This document shows positions 43,398-52,859 of a DNA stretch of 64,000 bases, one piece after another; position 1 is the stretch's first letter; each line of letters starts with the position of its first letter. Source of the stretch: Hymenobacter sp. BT188. GTDB lineage: Bacteria > Bacteroidota > Bacteroidia > Cytophagales > Hymenobacteraceae. The position numbers were made by a program, and so were the translations under genes. The notes beneath the pieces are model-generated. The model saw only the letters and a list, made by a program, of their open reading frames with translations. It was not told where the DNA came from and did not search any database. The DNA is taken from contig NZ_JACSCW010000002.1 of NCBI RefSeq assembly GCF_014333585.1, positions 186,001 to 250,000 on the forward strand. The letters run 5' to 3'.

Positions 43398-44626
43398 GAG
43401 ACAAGCGCTGAAGGAGTGCTGATTTGCACCGAATTTTGCCCCCCAGAGGGCCGCAGTATGCTTGCGTAAAGAGCCGCGAACTGGCTGCCAACTCGTGCCG
43501 GACTACAGCGAAGCTCGGCATCGTCGCGAAGGAGGTCGGGCTCAAAAGCTGCGCTGCCGCTCAAGACCATTGTCAAAGCCGCGGCCAGCGCTGCTTCGTC
43601 ATCAGAAGCTACGAGTAGACCAAAGCGGCCGGCAGGTTGAAAGAGCTCCGGAATGCCGCCCGTGTCCGTGGCTACGACGGGGCAGGCGCAGGCCCGTGCC
43701 TCCAGCAATACACAGCCAAAAGTTTCGGCCCGGCTAAAGGAAACCAGCGCTGTGGCGCGTTGCATTTCAGTGGCTACGGCGGCGTACGAAATCTTACCTA
43801 GGAAAGTAACCGTGCCATCGGTGAGCAACCCCAGTTCCTGGGCCACGCGCCGTACGCGCACTTCATCGGGACCGTAGCCAGCCAGACGTAGGCGCAGGTT
43901 GGGCCAAGTTGAGCGTAAGCCAGTCACCACCCGCAGAATGCCAGTCAAATTTTTAACGTCTTCGTGAAAAGCGGCCACGTGCAAAAGTGTCTGAGGAGCG
44001 CGCGGAGCGTCTGGGGGGCAAAAAAGGTCTGTATCGACTACGTTGGCAATAACTACGCTGGTACCATGTCTGAATCCCAGGTTTCGCATAGCTTGTTGTA
44101 GCGCCTTCGATACGGTATGCAGCGCCGCGGCACGCCGCACCACGACCCGCGTAAGCTGCTGCCGGAGCCAGCCAATGGTATGGGCCCGAAATGGCAAATA
44201 CAGCGTCCAATGCTCCGTAATAACGTAGGAAACTCCATAGCGCCACCGCCACCACAGTGCAGCCAATCCCGTGCGCAACAGTACATGCACGTGTACTAAG
44301 TCAGGATTTGCCCCCCAGCGTTGCACCACCTGCTTGTAGCCTTTCCCCACGCACCAGTAGTAAAGCAGCAGCTTCAACAGCTTATCTAGAATAGGCAACC
44401 CACTGGGCCGCGCCCGATAGTAGTAGCGTAGCACCGGCACGGCTGCCTTTAAGTCTTCCTCGATTTCAATCCAGGCTGTTAACGGACCGCTGGCTACCGT
44501 TGCGAATATGACCGCTACGTCTGCGTGGGGCGCGATAGCTGTTACGTGGCGCGCCACGAAGTCACCATCTTGATCATCGTAGCGGTTGGGGTACCACTTG
44601 GGCAGCATGAGTACGCGCAGCTTCAT
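43391..44626 (-). CDS. GT4-family glycosyltransferase
   Basis: 411 residues from MKLRVLMLPKWYPNRYDDQD; an ATG 18 bases upstream is possible. The GT-B fold is indicated by the N-terminal Gly/Trp-Tyr-Pro motif, VHVHVLLRTGLAALWW, ITEHW, and in the C-terminal half VVIANVVDTDLF, LLHVAAFHEDVKN and the donor-site FSRAETFGCVLLEARACACPVVATDTGGIPEL (the E-x7-E motif). It transfers a sugar to a glycan acceptor, probably lipid-linked. It holds three exact copies of the CTGGGGGGCAAA word (43435, 44011, 44307), read in different frames as GGQN, CPPD and WGAN. Confidence 0.92.
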   Translation of the reverse strand: MKLRVLMLPKWYPNRYDDQDGDFVARHVTAIAPHADVAVIFATVASGPLTAWIEIEEDLKAAVPVLRYYYRARPSGLPILDKLLKLLLYYWCVGKGYKQVVQRWGANPDLVHVHVLLRTGLAALWWRWRYGVSYVITEHWTLYLPFRAHTIGWLRQQLTRVVVRRAAALHTVSKALQQAMRNLGFRHGTSVVIANVVDTDLFCPPDAPRAPQTLLHVAAFHEDVKNLTGILRVVTGLRSTWPNLRLRLAGYGPDEVRVRRVAQELGLLTDGTVTFLGKISYAAVATEMQRATALVSFSRAETFGCVLLEARACACPVVATDTGGIPELFQPAGRFGLLVASDDEAALAAALTMVLSGSAAFEPDLLRDDAELRCSPARVGSQFAALYASILRPSGGQNSVQISTPSALVSC

Positions 44627-44667
44627 GGTGACTAAGCTAAGCACTATTTATCGGCCTACTAATCCAT

Positions 44668-44701
44668 AAAAAAAGAAGCCCCTTGCGGAGCCTCTTTTTT
44701 A
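44668..44701 (-). terminator. Terminator of the beta-helix lipoprotein gene
   Basis: Stem of about 14 bp with a 4-base loop. The two non-Watson-Crick pairs become G-U pairs only on the minus-strand RNA, which shows that it serves the minus-strand gene ending at 44736. It carries a T tract in that direction. Confidence 0.75.
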
Positions 44702-44735
44702 TGAAAAATATACCAAATAAAGATAAAGAATAAGC

Positions 44736-46271
44736 TTAGTAGTCGGTGTTTTGGGGGTCAAAGTTTGTCCAGCCAGCCAGCCAGTTATCAGCCGAGTTGC
44801 CTGAGCCAGAGAACGCGCCGATGTAATCCACTTTCGTGAAGAAGGGGTCTGAAACCTTGGTATCGGTGAAGTTGGCAGGGGCAGCTGGTGCCGTGGCCGG
44901 ACTCACCGTCACGATTGGAGAGGCGGTGCGGGGCAGGAAGCTGGGTGCCGTCAGATTGAAAGGGTTCAACAGCTGCACGTTGTCGGCGGTGGTATAGCGA
45001 CGGTTGCCGTTAGCTTTCAACCACGTAAGCGGACCAACAGCCGAACCCCAGGCGGCTGAGTCAGAGCTCATGGCATTATTGGGCGTCAGATTGCTCGGAC
45101 CGCCCGCTGGGCCAACATAAATAATGTCGCGCTGGCCCCGCACGGAGTTGGAGTTAGTAAGCGAGCCAGCTACTAAGTTGTTCTTGAAAACCAACTCATT
45201 AGCCGCAATACGAGCCGCCGTTACGCCATTATCAATCAGCACCCCAGTTGGGTAACCGATGATAACGGAGTTAAGAATACTAGTCGAAGTATTGCGGCGC
45301 AAATGGGCACCAGCCGTGTATTGGTTGCTGATATTGCCTATCCCATTAGGGTTTAGGAGAGGCCCAACGGCCGTAATATTTGAGAAAACCGGCGCAGTAC
45401 GCGGCAGATTGTTGGAGGAGTTACCATCGTTGTCGGACTCAAACGCTTTCGAACCCGATTGGTCAGCCTGCAGCGGATCACGCAGGGATACCCCAAACTG
45501 CACTTTGCCTGAGTAACCAAAGTCGGTATCGAAGTCGTCATCAAAAGCGCGGTGCGACACCAGATACTTCGCGTTCACGGTGCCCCCAAACCATTCGAAA
45601 GAGTCATCGCCGTTGTAGCTGACCTGAATATGGTCGATGGTGGTGCCGCTGCCTACGCCGGCCAGGGTAATGCCATTTACTTCATTATTGGGCGAGAAGG
45701 CAATGCCACTGAACTCGATACGCACATACTGTAGCGTGCCGGAGTTGTCGGCAGCATTGGTGCCGCCGTAGCGGGTAGTAGGGCCACCCTCAATAATAGG
45801 GCGGTCTACGGGATTTACGGGCGCGTTGCCGGCAATAATAAGGCCTCCCCAGTCGCCATAGTTGCGCGAGCCTTTAGGCTGGTTAGAAGTAAATACAATT
45901 GGCTTTGCAGCTGTTCCTTTCGCCTCAATTTTGGCCCCCGGCTCAATAATTAGAGCACCTTTGGTGTCCTTGTCGCCTTTGATGATGGTGCCGGGCTCAA
46001 TGGTGAGTGTGGCACCGTTGCGCACATATATGAATCCTTTGAGTAGATACTTATTTGTCGCGGTCCAGGTGGTGTTGGTAGTGATTTCGCCCTGCACATC
46101 CACCGTTTGGCCGGTGGGTGGGGTGACGGGAGGTGTAGTGCCACCAGTGCCGCCCGTGGGGGGCGGATTTGGGGCTGGCGTCGTGTTTTCCTTCTCGCAG
46201 GCTACCAGAGACAGCATCAGCGCTGCCGAGCAGGCCAGCGGGGTGATGCGTAATAGCTTTTTCTTACTCAT
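44736..46271 (-). CDS. Surface lipoprotein with beta-helix-like repeats, partner of the TonB receptor
   Basis: 511 residues. Signal peptide with lipobox LVAC (Cys25), then a disordered Pro/Thr/Gly linker, then a right-handed beta-helix-like body: YLLKGFIYVRNGATLTIEPGT, ALIIEPGAKIEAKGTAAKPI, NYGDWGGLIIAGNAPVN, LQYVRIEFSG. Such proteins occur beside TonB receptors in Bacteroidota; the ligand is unknown. It starts 50 bases after the receptor stop on the same strand, so they are probably one operon. Confidence 0.82.
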   Translation of the reverse strand: MSKKKLLRITPLACSAALMLSLVACEKENTTPAPNPPPTGGTGGTTPPVTPPTGQTVDVQGEITTNTTWTATNKYLLKGFIYVRNGATLTIEPGTIIKGDKDTKGALIIEPGAKIEAKGTAAKPIVFTSNQPKGSRNYGDWGGLIIAGNAPVNPVDRPIIEGGPTTRYGGTNAADNSGTLQYVRIEFSGIAFSPNNEVNGITLAGVGSGTTIDHIQVSYNGDDSFEWFGGTVNAKYLVSHRAFDDDFDTDFGYSGKVQFGVSLRDPLQADQSGSKAFESDNDGNSSNNLPRTAPVFSNITAVGPLLNPNGIGNISNQYTAGAHLRRNTSTSILNSVIIGYPTGVLIDNGVTAARIAANELVFKNNLVAGSLTNSNSVRGQRDIIYVGPAGGPSNLTPNNAMSSDSAAWGSAVGPLTWLKANGNRRYTTADNVQLLNPFNLTAPSFLPRTASPIVTVSPATAPAAPANFTDTKVSDPFFTKVDYIGAFSGSGNSADNWLAGWTNFDPQNTDY

Positions 46272-46321
46272 ACAAAAGGTGAATTGTTGGCTGATGGGAG
46301 TTAGATAAAGCGTTTGGGAGA

Positions 46322-49180
46322 CTAGGGGAGGGGAGTGCGGGGCGCTTTGCCATCGAGGTTGAAGCGCAGGCCGACGGTGTAGTAAGTGCCGCGGCGGTAG
46401 CTGCTCAGGGAAGGATCGGCGTCTACCTCATACTTCTTGTCGCGGTTGAAATCCTGGAGCAGGTTCACGCGCTGATTGAACACGTCCTGAATACCAGCGT
46501 TAAGAGACCAGTTTTTGGAGATGGCCTTCGTAAGCGTGAGGTCCACGGTGTGGCGCGGCATCTCCACAACATCGGGGTACTGGTCGCTGCCAGCAAACAG
46601 GATGCGGGGGCCAAATACGTTGTAGAGGGCGGCTAGCTGCCAAGTGTTATCCGTCGTTTGGTAATACAGACCCGTATTCACCACATAAGGCGACTGACCT
46701 TGCAACGCCCGTTTGCGGTCCCAGGCAACTACGTCGGGGCCTAGTTTTACTTCGCTTTTGATCAGCGAGGCATTGAAGACCGCCGTCAGATTAGAGAAGG
46801 CATCTGTACTGAAAGCCTCATCTAGGAAGTTCAGATTCTTCTTGATGTCTAGCTCCAGGCCGTAGGCATAAGCACTGGGCGCATTAGCAAAGGAGTAGGC
46901 TAGGTTGGATGTAGCGACGACAATGTTCTCAATCGGATTGCGGAAGTTCTTATAAAAGGCCCCCACGTGAATTAGCTCCCCATCGGAAGGGTAAAACTCA
47001 TAGCGCAGGTCCATGTTGTCGATAGTAGCGACCTTCAGGGGGCTTTCGGGGCTCAGATACAACGACCCGTAGTTGAGCACGTTAAAATCGAAATCGTAGT
47101 AGAAGAACGGCGCCGACTCTCGAAATTCCGGCCGGTTCAGGCTACGACCGTAGGAGGTGCGCACCAGGCTAGTTTCCGAAAAATTATAGCTCAGATTGGC
47201 CGAAGGCAGCAAGAAGTTGGTGGTGTAGTTCTGGTTTACCGGCTGCCCATTCAAACCAGTCTGAATTTTCTGCACGTTGCGTTCAAACCGCGCGCCGGTC
47301 AGCAGCTTAATCTTGGGCGTCACCGGCACATTCACCGATAAGTAGCCAGCTTCGAGTTCATTGCTGGCTCCATACTGATAGGTGGAGTTGATGTCTTCAT
47401 CAACCCTGAAACCGCCTGATGCGATGTTCTGGGGGGCAAATATGTTCCCGATGTTTTGGTTGCGGATGGTCTGATCGGTGGCGGTGCTATTAAGTGAGTA
47501 GCCAAAAGCCCGCGCCTCAAAGTTCCGGTCGCGATACTCGAGGTATGTGCCCGCGCCCAACTCCACTTCCCGCTCGCCAACCGTCAGCTTGTGCTTGCCG
47601 TTGACGTTGATGGTGTAGATATCTTCGTTTAGCTTCTGAAACAAACGGCCCGCGTTATTCACGTCAACCTGGCCAGCGGCCGGCGTAAGTACCGTTTCAA
47701 GTGGAGCTTTGCCTTCCGTCGATTCAGCCGGCTGAACAGAGTAAGCTACCCGACGCAAATCGGGCTCGTTGCGGCTGGAATAACCGTAGCCACCTACCCA
47801 TTCGAGGCTAGTCTTTTCATCATTGAAGCTATGCGTGCCTGCCAGTTGGCCCGTGTAAGTGGTGCGGCCCTGATAGCCCATCGCGTAGCTTTTGCGTACC
47901 TGCGTGCCCTCATTATCGTAGCCGTCGCGGGTAGTGAGCTGGTTGCGGCCAAACTGGTTGAAGAGGTTTCGGAATTCCAGCTTGTCCCCGTTATCGAGCA
48001 TTAAGCTAAAATTCTGGACTGCTCCTAAGCGGACATTATTAGTCGATTGATCATCGCGCAAACGATCCGTGCGTTCTCCGCTGGCATCGTACACATTCCG
48101 ATCGATACTGTAGTTCGTGAACGTGTTAGAATAGTTAAGCGAGGAAATGCTACCGATTTCTAAACCACCTATGTTAATCTGATCAAGGTAGGAGGCGTTG
48201 AAGCGCACATCGGGCATCGCCTGGGTTTTAAAGATCGGGAAGGTGTTGTCCAGCTGCTTCGCATAGAAGTCACGCTCGTACTGCTGATACGCCGAACCCA
48301 GCACCGGGAAGCCCCCCGGCAACTCCCGCTGCCAAGCGCCAAAGCCTAGCCAGTCGGTGTTGCTGCCCTTATCGGTATAAAAGGTGTTGCCGGTAGTGCC
48401 GTTGCGGTAACCGCCGGAGTAGTTCACCGTAAGCAGGCGCTCATTAAGCACCGGCTTGCGCAAATACACCTTCACCAAGCCGCCTGCAAAGTCACCTGGC
48501 AGTTCGGGTGAAGGGTCTTTAAATACCAGCACCCGATCGAGTAGAGCACTCGGTACAATGTCGAAGGAGAATGATTTCTTGTCCGTCTCAGAGCTGGGCG
48601 CGGTTACATCATTCAGCCAAACCGAATTATAACGCTCGCTTAGGCCTCGTACCTGAATAAAGCGGTTATCAACTATGGTCACGCCCGGAATGCGCCGTAC
48701 CACTTCGGCAGCATCCCGGTCTTGGGTTTTTACAATTTGCTCCGATGATATACCGCTTACTACCTGCGTGGCCTCCCGGATTTCAGAAATAACAGATACT
48801 TCCGTATTGGTGCGCCGCACACCTCGCACAACTACTTCCCCCAGCTGCTTGGTGTCCTCTTCCAGGGTCGAGTTAACAGTAGCCGTTTCGCCCGATTTCA
48901 CTACTACTTGCGGTATTTCGCGGTTTTTGTAGGAAACGGAAGTAATAATGACTGTGTAGGTACCAGCGGGAACGTTCGAGAGAATGAAGCTGCCATCTAC
49001 ATTGGTTTGCTCTGCCAGTGTGGTACCCGCCAGTCGAACTGTCCCGCCAATAATCCCTTCCTGGGTAGTAGCGTCCTTAATCGTGCCTTTTAAAATACCG
49101 TTTTGGGCCAACCCTACAGTAAGGGTAAAAACGGTAAAGAATAGGGCTAGAAAAGCCTTTTTTGAGCGGATGTTTCCCAT
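46322..49180 (-). CDS. TonB-dependent receptor with carboxypeptidase-like N-terminal domain
   Basis: 952 residues from MGNIRSKKAFLALFF; the Met three codons upstream is excluded because it lies inside the -7 box. Order: signal peptide, carboxypeptidase-D regulatory-like domain (GILKGTIKDATTQEGIIGGT, about residues 27-110), plug (VRRIPGVTIVDNRFIQVRGLSERYN), then a 22-strand-type barrel ending in VGLRFNLDG. It imports an unknown ligand using TonB energy. It is followed by the beta-helix lipoprotein gene. Confidence 0.93.
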   Translation of the reverse strand: MGNIRSKKAFLALFFTVFTLTVGLAQNGILKGTIKDATTQEGIIGGTVRLAGTTLAEQTNVDGSFILSNVPAGTYTVIITSVSYKNREIPQVVVKSGETATVNSTLEEDTKQLGEVVVRGVRRTNTEVSVISEIREATQVVSGISSEQIVKTQDRDAAEVVRRIPGVTIVDNRFIQVRGLSERYNSVWLNDVTAPSSETDKKSFSFDIVPSALLDRVLVFKDPSPELPGDFAGGLVKVYLRKPVLNERLLTVNYSGGYRNGTTGNTFYTDKGSNTDWLGFGAWQRELPGGFPVLGSAYQQYERDFYAKQLDNTFPIFKTQAMPDVRFNASYLDQINIGGLEIGSISSLNYSNTFTNYSIDRNVYDASGERTDRLRDDQSTNNVRLGAVQNFSLMLDNGDKLEFRNLFNQFGRNQLTTRDGYDNEGTQVRKSYAMGYQGRTTYTGQLAGTHSFNDEKTSLEWVGGYGYSSRNEPDLRRVAYSVQPAESTEGKAPLETVLTPAAGQVDVNNAGRLFQKLNEDIYTINVNGKHKLTVGEREVELGAGTYLEYRDRNFEARAFGYSLNSTATDQTIRNQNIGNIFAPQNIASGGFRVDEDINSTYQYGASNELEAGYLSVNVPVTPKIKLLTGARFERNVQKIQTGLNGQPVNQNYTTNFLLPSANLSYNFSETSLVRTSYGRSLNRPEFRESAPFFYYDFDFNVLNYGSLYLSPESPLKVATIDNMDLRYEFYPSDGELIHVGAFYKNFRNPIENIVVATSNLAYSFANAPSAYAYGLELDIKKNLNFLDEAFSTDAFSNLTAVFNASLIKSEVKLGPDVVAWDRKRALQGQSPYVVNTGLYYQTTDNTWQLAALYNVFGPRILFAGSDQYPDVVEMPRHTVDLTLTKAISKNWSLNAGIQDVFNQRVNLLQDFNRDKKYEVDADPSLSSYRRGTYYTVGLRFNLDGKAPRTPLP

Positions 49181-49188
49181 ATCGAGCA

Positions 49189-49216
49189 CAAAAGTACTGG
49201 GGTGCTATTAGCTCAA
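49189..49216 (-). promoter_or_regulatory. Promoter of the TonB receptor operon
   Basis: TTG (49216-49214), 17 bases, TACTTTTG (49196-49189) on the minus strand. The -7 box ends 8 bases before the ATG at 49180, so the leader is a few bases at most. Confidence 0.6.
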
Positions 49217-49402
49217 TATTTCCTAGGTGTTATGTAATCGTTAACCGCCCAGCAACCACTCCTATTTCATTCGGAAAGCCGTTTTAGTTACTCGTTGTTA
49301 TTATATATCAGCAATGTGCTAACTTAATAAGTGCTTTTATTTTTGAAGTATAGCCCAGAAAGACAAGGAATTACTCATGTCAACTGGGACACTGTTGGCT
49401 AG

Positions 49403-49433
49403 TTAGGCATCAATAGTGAGTTCTTTACATTTG
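49403..49433 (+). promoter_or_regulatory. Promoter of yicC
   Basis: TACATTTG -7 box (49426-49433) with a weak -33 element TTAG (49403-49406) about 19-20 bases upstream. The leader is ~28 bases. Confidence 0.5.
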
Positions 49434-49467
49434 TAGAGGTTCATCTTCTTTTCCTGACTCGCTTTTT

Positions 49468-50358
49468 ATGCTTCAATCCATGACCGGTTACGGTATCGCG
49501 CACCGCGAAACCGACCGTTACTCAGCCACTGTTGAAATCAAATCACTCAACTCCAAAACTCTGGATCTGAGCCTGCGTTTACCTCGCTTTCTGCAGGACC
49601 GAGAATTAGAAATTCGAAATCTGGTAACCAAAAGTCTGGTGCGAGGCAAGGTGAATCTGAACTTCGACTTTACGCGCCCCACTGCTGCTCGCACCACTTC
49701 TAATGTAAGTCGGCCAGCATTGATGGCGGCATTTGAAGAGTTAAAAACTGTGGCTCAGGAATTAGGCATTAACCCTGGTGAGGAGACACTTTTGGCAGCT
49801 TTGCGTTTCCCCGGCGTAATACTGTCGGCTAGTGAGATGCAGACTGAGCCAGAGGAGGAAGTTGCCTGGGATGAGTTGTTGCCCTTGGTGCATGAGGCAC
49901 TGGAGCATCTAAACCAGTTTCGCCACAATGAGGGGCAGGCGCTAACTATCGAAATAGTCAGTTACGTCGATCGTATCCGTATCCTGCTCGCCGACATAGA
50001 CCGACACGATCCTACGCGCATCGAAAACGTGCGCCTGCGCTTACAAGCTCATCTTGGCGAGCTAACTAAACACGAGCAGTTTAACACCATCCGCTTTGAG
50101 CAGGAGATACTCCATTATATAGAGAAGCTGGATATTGCTGAAGAAAAAGTGCGACTCATCAGCCACCTACATTACTTCACTGAAACAGTTTACTTGCCCG
50201 AACTCAGCGGTAAAAAGTTGGCATTTATTGCACAGGAAATGGGCCGCGAAATAAACACAATCGGCTCCAAGGCCAATGACTCAATAGTGCAGCATCTAGT
50301 GGTCAGCATGAAGGAAGAGCTTGAAAAAATTAAGGAGCAGATCAATAACATTCTTTAA
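49468..50358 (+). CDS. yicC: YicC-family endoribonuclease
   Basis: 296 residues, full length. The start MLQSMTGYGIAHRETDRYSA then TVEIKSLNSKTLDLSLRLP and the C-terminal DUF1732 region (FEQEILHYIEKLDIAEEKVR, LISHLHYF, KLAFIAQEMGREINTIGSKA) are diagnostic. YicC proteins are endoribonucleases implicated in small-RNA turnover and stress survival. In many bacteria it precedes gmk, but here the next gene is a secreted protein, so that linkage is absent. Confidence 0.93.
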   Translation: MLQSMTGYGIAHRETDRYSATVEIKSLNSKTLDLSLRLPRFLQDRELEIRNLVTKSLVRGKVNLNFDFTRPTAARTTSNVSRPALMAAFEELKTVAQELGINPGEETLLAALRFPGVILSASEMQTEPEEEVAWDELLPLVHEALEHLNQFRHNEGQALTIEIVSYVDRIRILLADIDRHDPTRIENVRLRLQAHLGELTKHEQFNTIRFEQEILHYIEKLDIAEEKVRLISHLHYFTETVYLPELSGKKLAFIAQEMGREINTIGSKANDSIVQHLVVSMKEELEKIKEQINNIL

Positions 50359-50689
50359 TCTATTGAACACTTTTTATTAACCAAAATGCAGCATATGGTA
50401 CTTTTATGATATTAATTAGTATATAACTTTATAAAGAATTTAATGAATTATCATTCTTGTTTTCAATTAACGCAAAAAAAGTTATTAACTGTCAAATCAT
50501 TGTTTATAGTTTGTTTTCTTAGATTTGATGCTCAAATAAGTTATAATTAAGAGGCAGTAATAATTATTTTTCCATGATATGCTTGCGTCTTCATAAATGG
50601 TTCGTAAATTGTGTTATCCAAACAGAGCTACTTCTGCTTTCACGGATAAATGCTCTATTTTGAGTTTCACATTTTTTCGGTTCAAGGCT
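50359..50689. other. AT-rich gap after yicC
   Basis: 331 bases, strongly A/T-rich from 50370 to 50580, with runs such as TTAATTAGTATATAAC. No open frame, hairpin or promoter stands out; it presumably contains the promoter of the gene at 50690. Confidence 0.5.
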
Positions 50690-51229
50690 ATGAGAAAAGT
50701 CTTACTATTACCTGTTCTGTGCCTCTTCCTGCTTCTGACGGCAGCCCGGCCAGCCGCTGAAGTTGAGCTAATCAAGAAGCGTGTATTAAGCGAGCGAGTT
50801 GAGATCCTGATTCCGAAAGGATTTGAGGTGATGAGCGAGCAGCAGATGGAGTTCAACTACGCAAAATCGCAGAGCCGGCCGAGCATGATCTTCACTAACA
50901 GCAAGGAAGCCAGCTTAGCCTTCAACTACACCGACAATGCTGCCGATCAGGATATGATCGACATGTACGCGGCTACGTTCTATAAAACCTATACGAAGCA
51001 GTTTAAAGACGCTAAGTGGTTTGAGAACGGCGTAAAGGAAATCAACGGCCGCAAGGTTGGTTACATGGAGCTGATGAAGCCCGAGCTAGGCCACGAGGTG
51101 TACACGCTGATTTTTTTCACCGATGTTGAAGACAAACTGCTTATGTGCACCTTCACCTGCGCCGACCGTCAGAAGCCAGAGTGGGAAGCCGTAGCCAAGC
51201 AGATTATGGCTTCCGTTAAGACTAACTAG
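50690..51229 (+). CDS. Exported protein, unknown function
   Basis: 179 residues from the ATG at 50690; the frame is open 93 bases further up but MRKVLLLPVLCLFLLLTAARPAA is an obvious signal peptide. The mature part (VEILIPKGFEVMSEQQMEFN, SLAFNYTDNAAD, EINGRKVGYMELMKPELGHE, VEDKLLMCTFTCADRQK) resembles small periplasmic alpha/beta proteins of the kind found in Bacteroidota, but I cannot name the family. It is monocistronic with its own long terminator. Confidence 0.75.
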   Translation: MRKVLLLPVLCLFLLLTAARPAAEVELIKKRVLSERVEILIPKGFEVMSEQQMEFNYAKSQSRPSMIFTNSKEASLAFNYTDNAADQDMIDMYAATFYKTYTKQFKDAKWFENGVKEINGRKVGYMELMKPELGHEVYTLIFFTDVEDKLLMCTFTCADRQKPEWEAVAKQIMASVKTN

Positions 51230-51250
51230 TACGCCCTTTCGGCTTACTTA

Positions 51251-51313
51251 TAAAAACGCTTCAACTCGGCTGGATTCACACTATGTGAGTTCAGCCGAGT
51301 TGAAGCGTTTTTA
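51251..51313. terminator. Long perfect hairpin, probable bidirectional terminator
   Basis: 22-bp perfect arms (51251-51272 with 51292-51313) with A and T tracts at the ends and a 19-base loop. It lies between the plus-strand gene ending at 51229 and the minus-strand gene ending at 51442. Confidence 0.85.
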
Positions 51314-51441
51314 GCTTTAACAGCGGTTGCCATGAATAGGTCCTTCTTACTATAGAACGCTAGCCTCTTATATCCGACCTAGATAGGAAGTGTGATTCAA
51401 TGCTACCTTGGCTCCCATTCACTTATCACGGAGCTTTGCAG

Positions 51442-52767
51442 CTATTTCGCGGGCGTAGCTCCCAGGCTATTCAAGAATGCGCTTACCAAACCAAAAACGC
51501 CAGTAAAAGCCGTAAGCGGGAGCGTTTCAGCACGGTCCTGTACATCATGGTAGGCCTTGATGCCACCGCGTGTGTACAGAAAGAAGGCCGGTACCCCACG
51601 CTCTGAAAAAGGAAAATGGTCGGAGTTGGCCGCGCGTCCCCTAGCTGCGATGTCAGAGACGAAGTGGTGCTTTTCGTTGAGGCTAGTTAGCAATTGATAC
51701 GCATTGGGTAGCAGACGGCCGTTCACTACCGTCAGGCCTTCATCACCGGTGCCTAGTAAGTCGAGGTTGACTAGAAACTTGATTTGCGTGAGTGGCACCA
51801 AAGGATGCTCTACAAAATAGCGGGAACCTACTAGTCCGGCTTCCTCTGCCCCAAACGCAATAAATACCACGGAGTATGCGGGCCGATTGGCTGGTTGCGT
51901 ATAGTAAGCAGCTAGCTCCAAAAGCATAGCTGTGCCGCTGGCATTGTCATTGGCGCCCGGAAAGTAGGCTTGCTTGCCCATGCGCCCTAAGTGGTCGTAG
52001 TGAGCAGTAACGATGAGAAACGAGTCGGGCTGAGTGTGGCCAGGTACATAGCCAACCACGTTTTGGCTGCGGTAGTCGCGCTGGAGGCGAGCATCTACTT
52101 GAACCGTGGCCTGGGGGGCTTTTTTAGGCCAACGGTCAGCCAGGACAAGCAGGTGAGGCTGTGATTCCTGCAAGGTGGCCAGTGAGGCTGTAAGCTTAGA
52201 AACCAGTGTCAGGCGGGCCGCGGCCTGGTTGAGATGTTGGGTGAAGGCGTCGGGGAGAGTGCGCAGGCGGTCAGCATCGCGCTGGCGAAGTACTACAATT
52301 TTGCCCCCCGGACTCTGCTCCAGCCAACGTTGCCCGGCGGTTTCATTGGTAAAGATGAGCGTATCTAAAACCAGAACGGACCCCGACACGCGACCTCCGC
52401 CTGAAGTGGGCTCGGCAATAAAATCGACCCCGGGTCGTAGATTTTGCCCCCCAGCCTGAAGCCGTAAGTCTCCGGGGAAGGTATTAATGTCGAGGGGAAA
52501 GGGCTGCGTAAAGTCAGGTGCTAATGGCTGAAGCTTGAGCTGCCTGAAGCGCTGGCGCAAGTAGTTGGCTGCCTTCTGGTCGCCTTGTCGCACATAGCCT
52601 CGTCCATGCATAGCGGGCGCCGTGAGGTTGCGGATATTCTGGCGAACACGCTCCATATCCTGCGCAGATACTGGTGCTGATAGGCTCAACCATAAAATTC
52701 CCAGCAACCCTACTGGCCGCAACGCCGCAAAAAATAGATGAGTGGTCAGTCGACGGGTAGCCAGCAT
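51442..52767 (-). CDS. Exported M28-family metallopeptidase
   Basis: 441 residues with a signal peptide (cleavage near PVSAQD). The five zinc-site elements of M28 aminopeptidases are visible in order: VTAHYDHLG (His), GANDNASGTAM (bridging Asp), AFGAEEAGLVGS (catalytic Glu pair), VNLDLLG (Asp) and YHDVQDRAE (His). A PA-like insert sits between residues ~110 and 240. It is a periplasmic aminopeptidase or related hydrolase. Three word copies lie inside (52111 KAPQ, 52300 PGGK, 52443 AGGQN). Confidence 0.9.
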   Translation of the reverse strand: MLATRRLTTHLFFAALRPVGLLGILWLSLSAPVSAQDMERVRQNIRNLTAPAMHGRGYVRQGDQKAANYLRQRFRQLKLQPLAPDFTQPFPLDINTFPGDLRLQAGGQNLRPGVDFIAEPTSGGGRVSGSVLVLDTLIFTNETAGQRWLEQSPGGKIVVLRQRDADRLRTLPDAFTQHLNQAAARLTLVSKLTASLATLQESQPHLLVLADRWPKKAPQATVQVDARLQRDYRSQNVVGYVPGHTQPDSFLIVTAHYDHLGRMGKQAYFPGANDNASGTAMLLELAAYYTQPANRPAYSVVFIAFGAEEAGLVGSRYFVEHPLVPLTQIKFLVNLDLLGTGDEGLTVVNGRLLPNAYQLLTSLNEKHHFVSDIAARGRAANSDHFPFSERGVPAFFLYTRGGIKAYHDVQDRAETLPLTAFTGVFGLVSAFLNSLGATPAK

Positions 52768-52859
52768 AGTCTGCGCTTAAAAAATGCTTGGTTAACGCAA
52801 TAGGTCCTTTGCCTTTTTGGTGCTGATTGTCGAATAGGAAAAGGATAAGTAGCGAATTC

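Larger units (their letters stand above)
2147..52454. repeat. Dispersed DNA word CTGGGGGGCAAA (14 exact copies)
   Basis: Exact 12-base copies start at 2147-, 3821-, 3954-, 9885+, 31823+, 34922+, 37633+, 41411-, 41923+, 43435-, 44011+, 44307-, 47429+ and 52443-. Near copies keeping GGGGGGCAAA start at about 6408, 10917, 18377, 20909, 27971, 36378, 39171, 39660, 52300, 57147 and 60349. One of the exact copies is intergenic and the rest are inside coding sequence. All three reading frames and both strands are used. Confidence 0.85.

Noticed and set aside
2147..52454. The G6 tracts as phase-variation (slippage) sites
   Set aside because: The tracts keep a fixed length of six, with a defined flank (CT before, C and AAA/TTT after), and occur in housekeeping genes such as mutS and sprA, where switching would be harmful.
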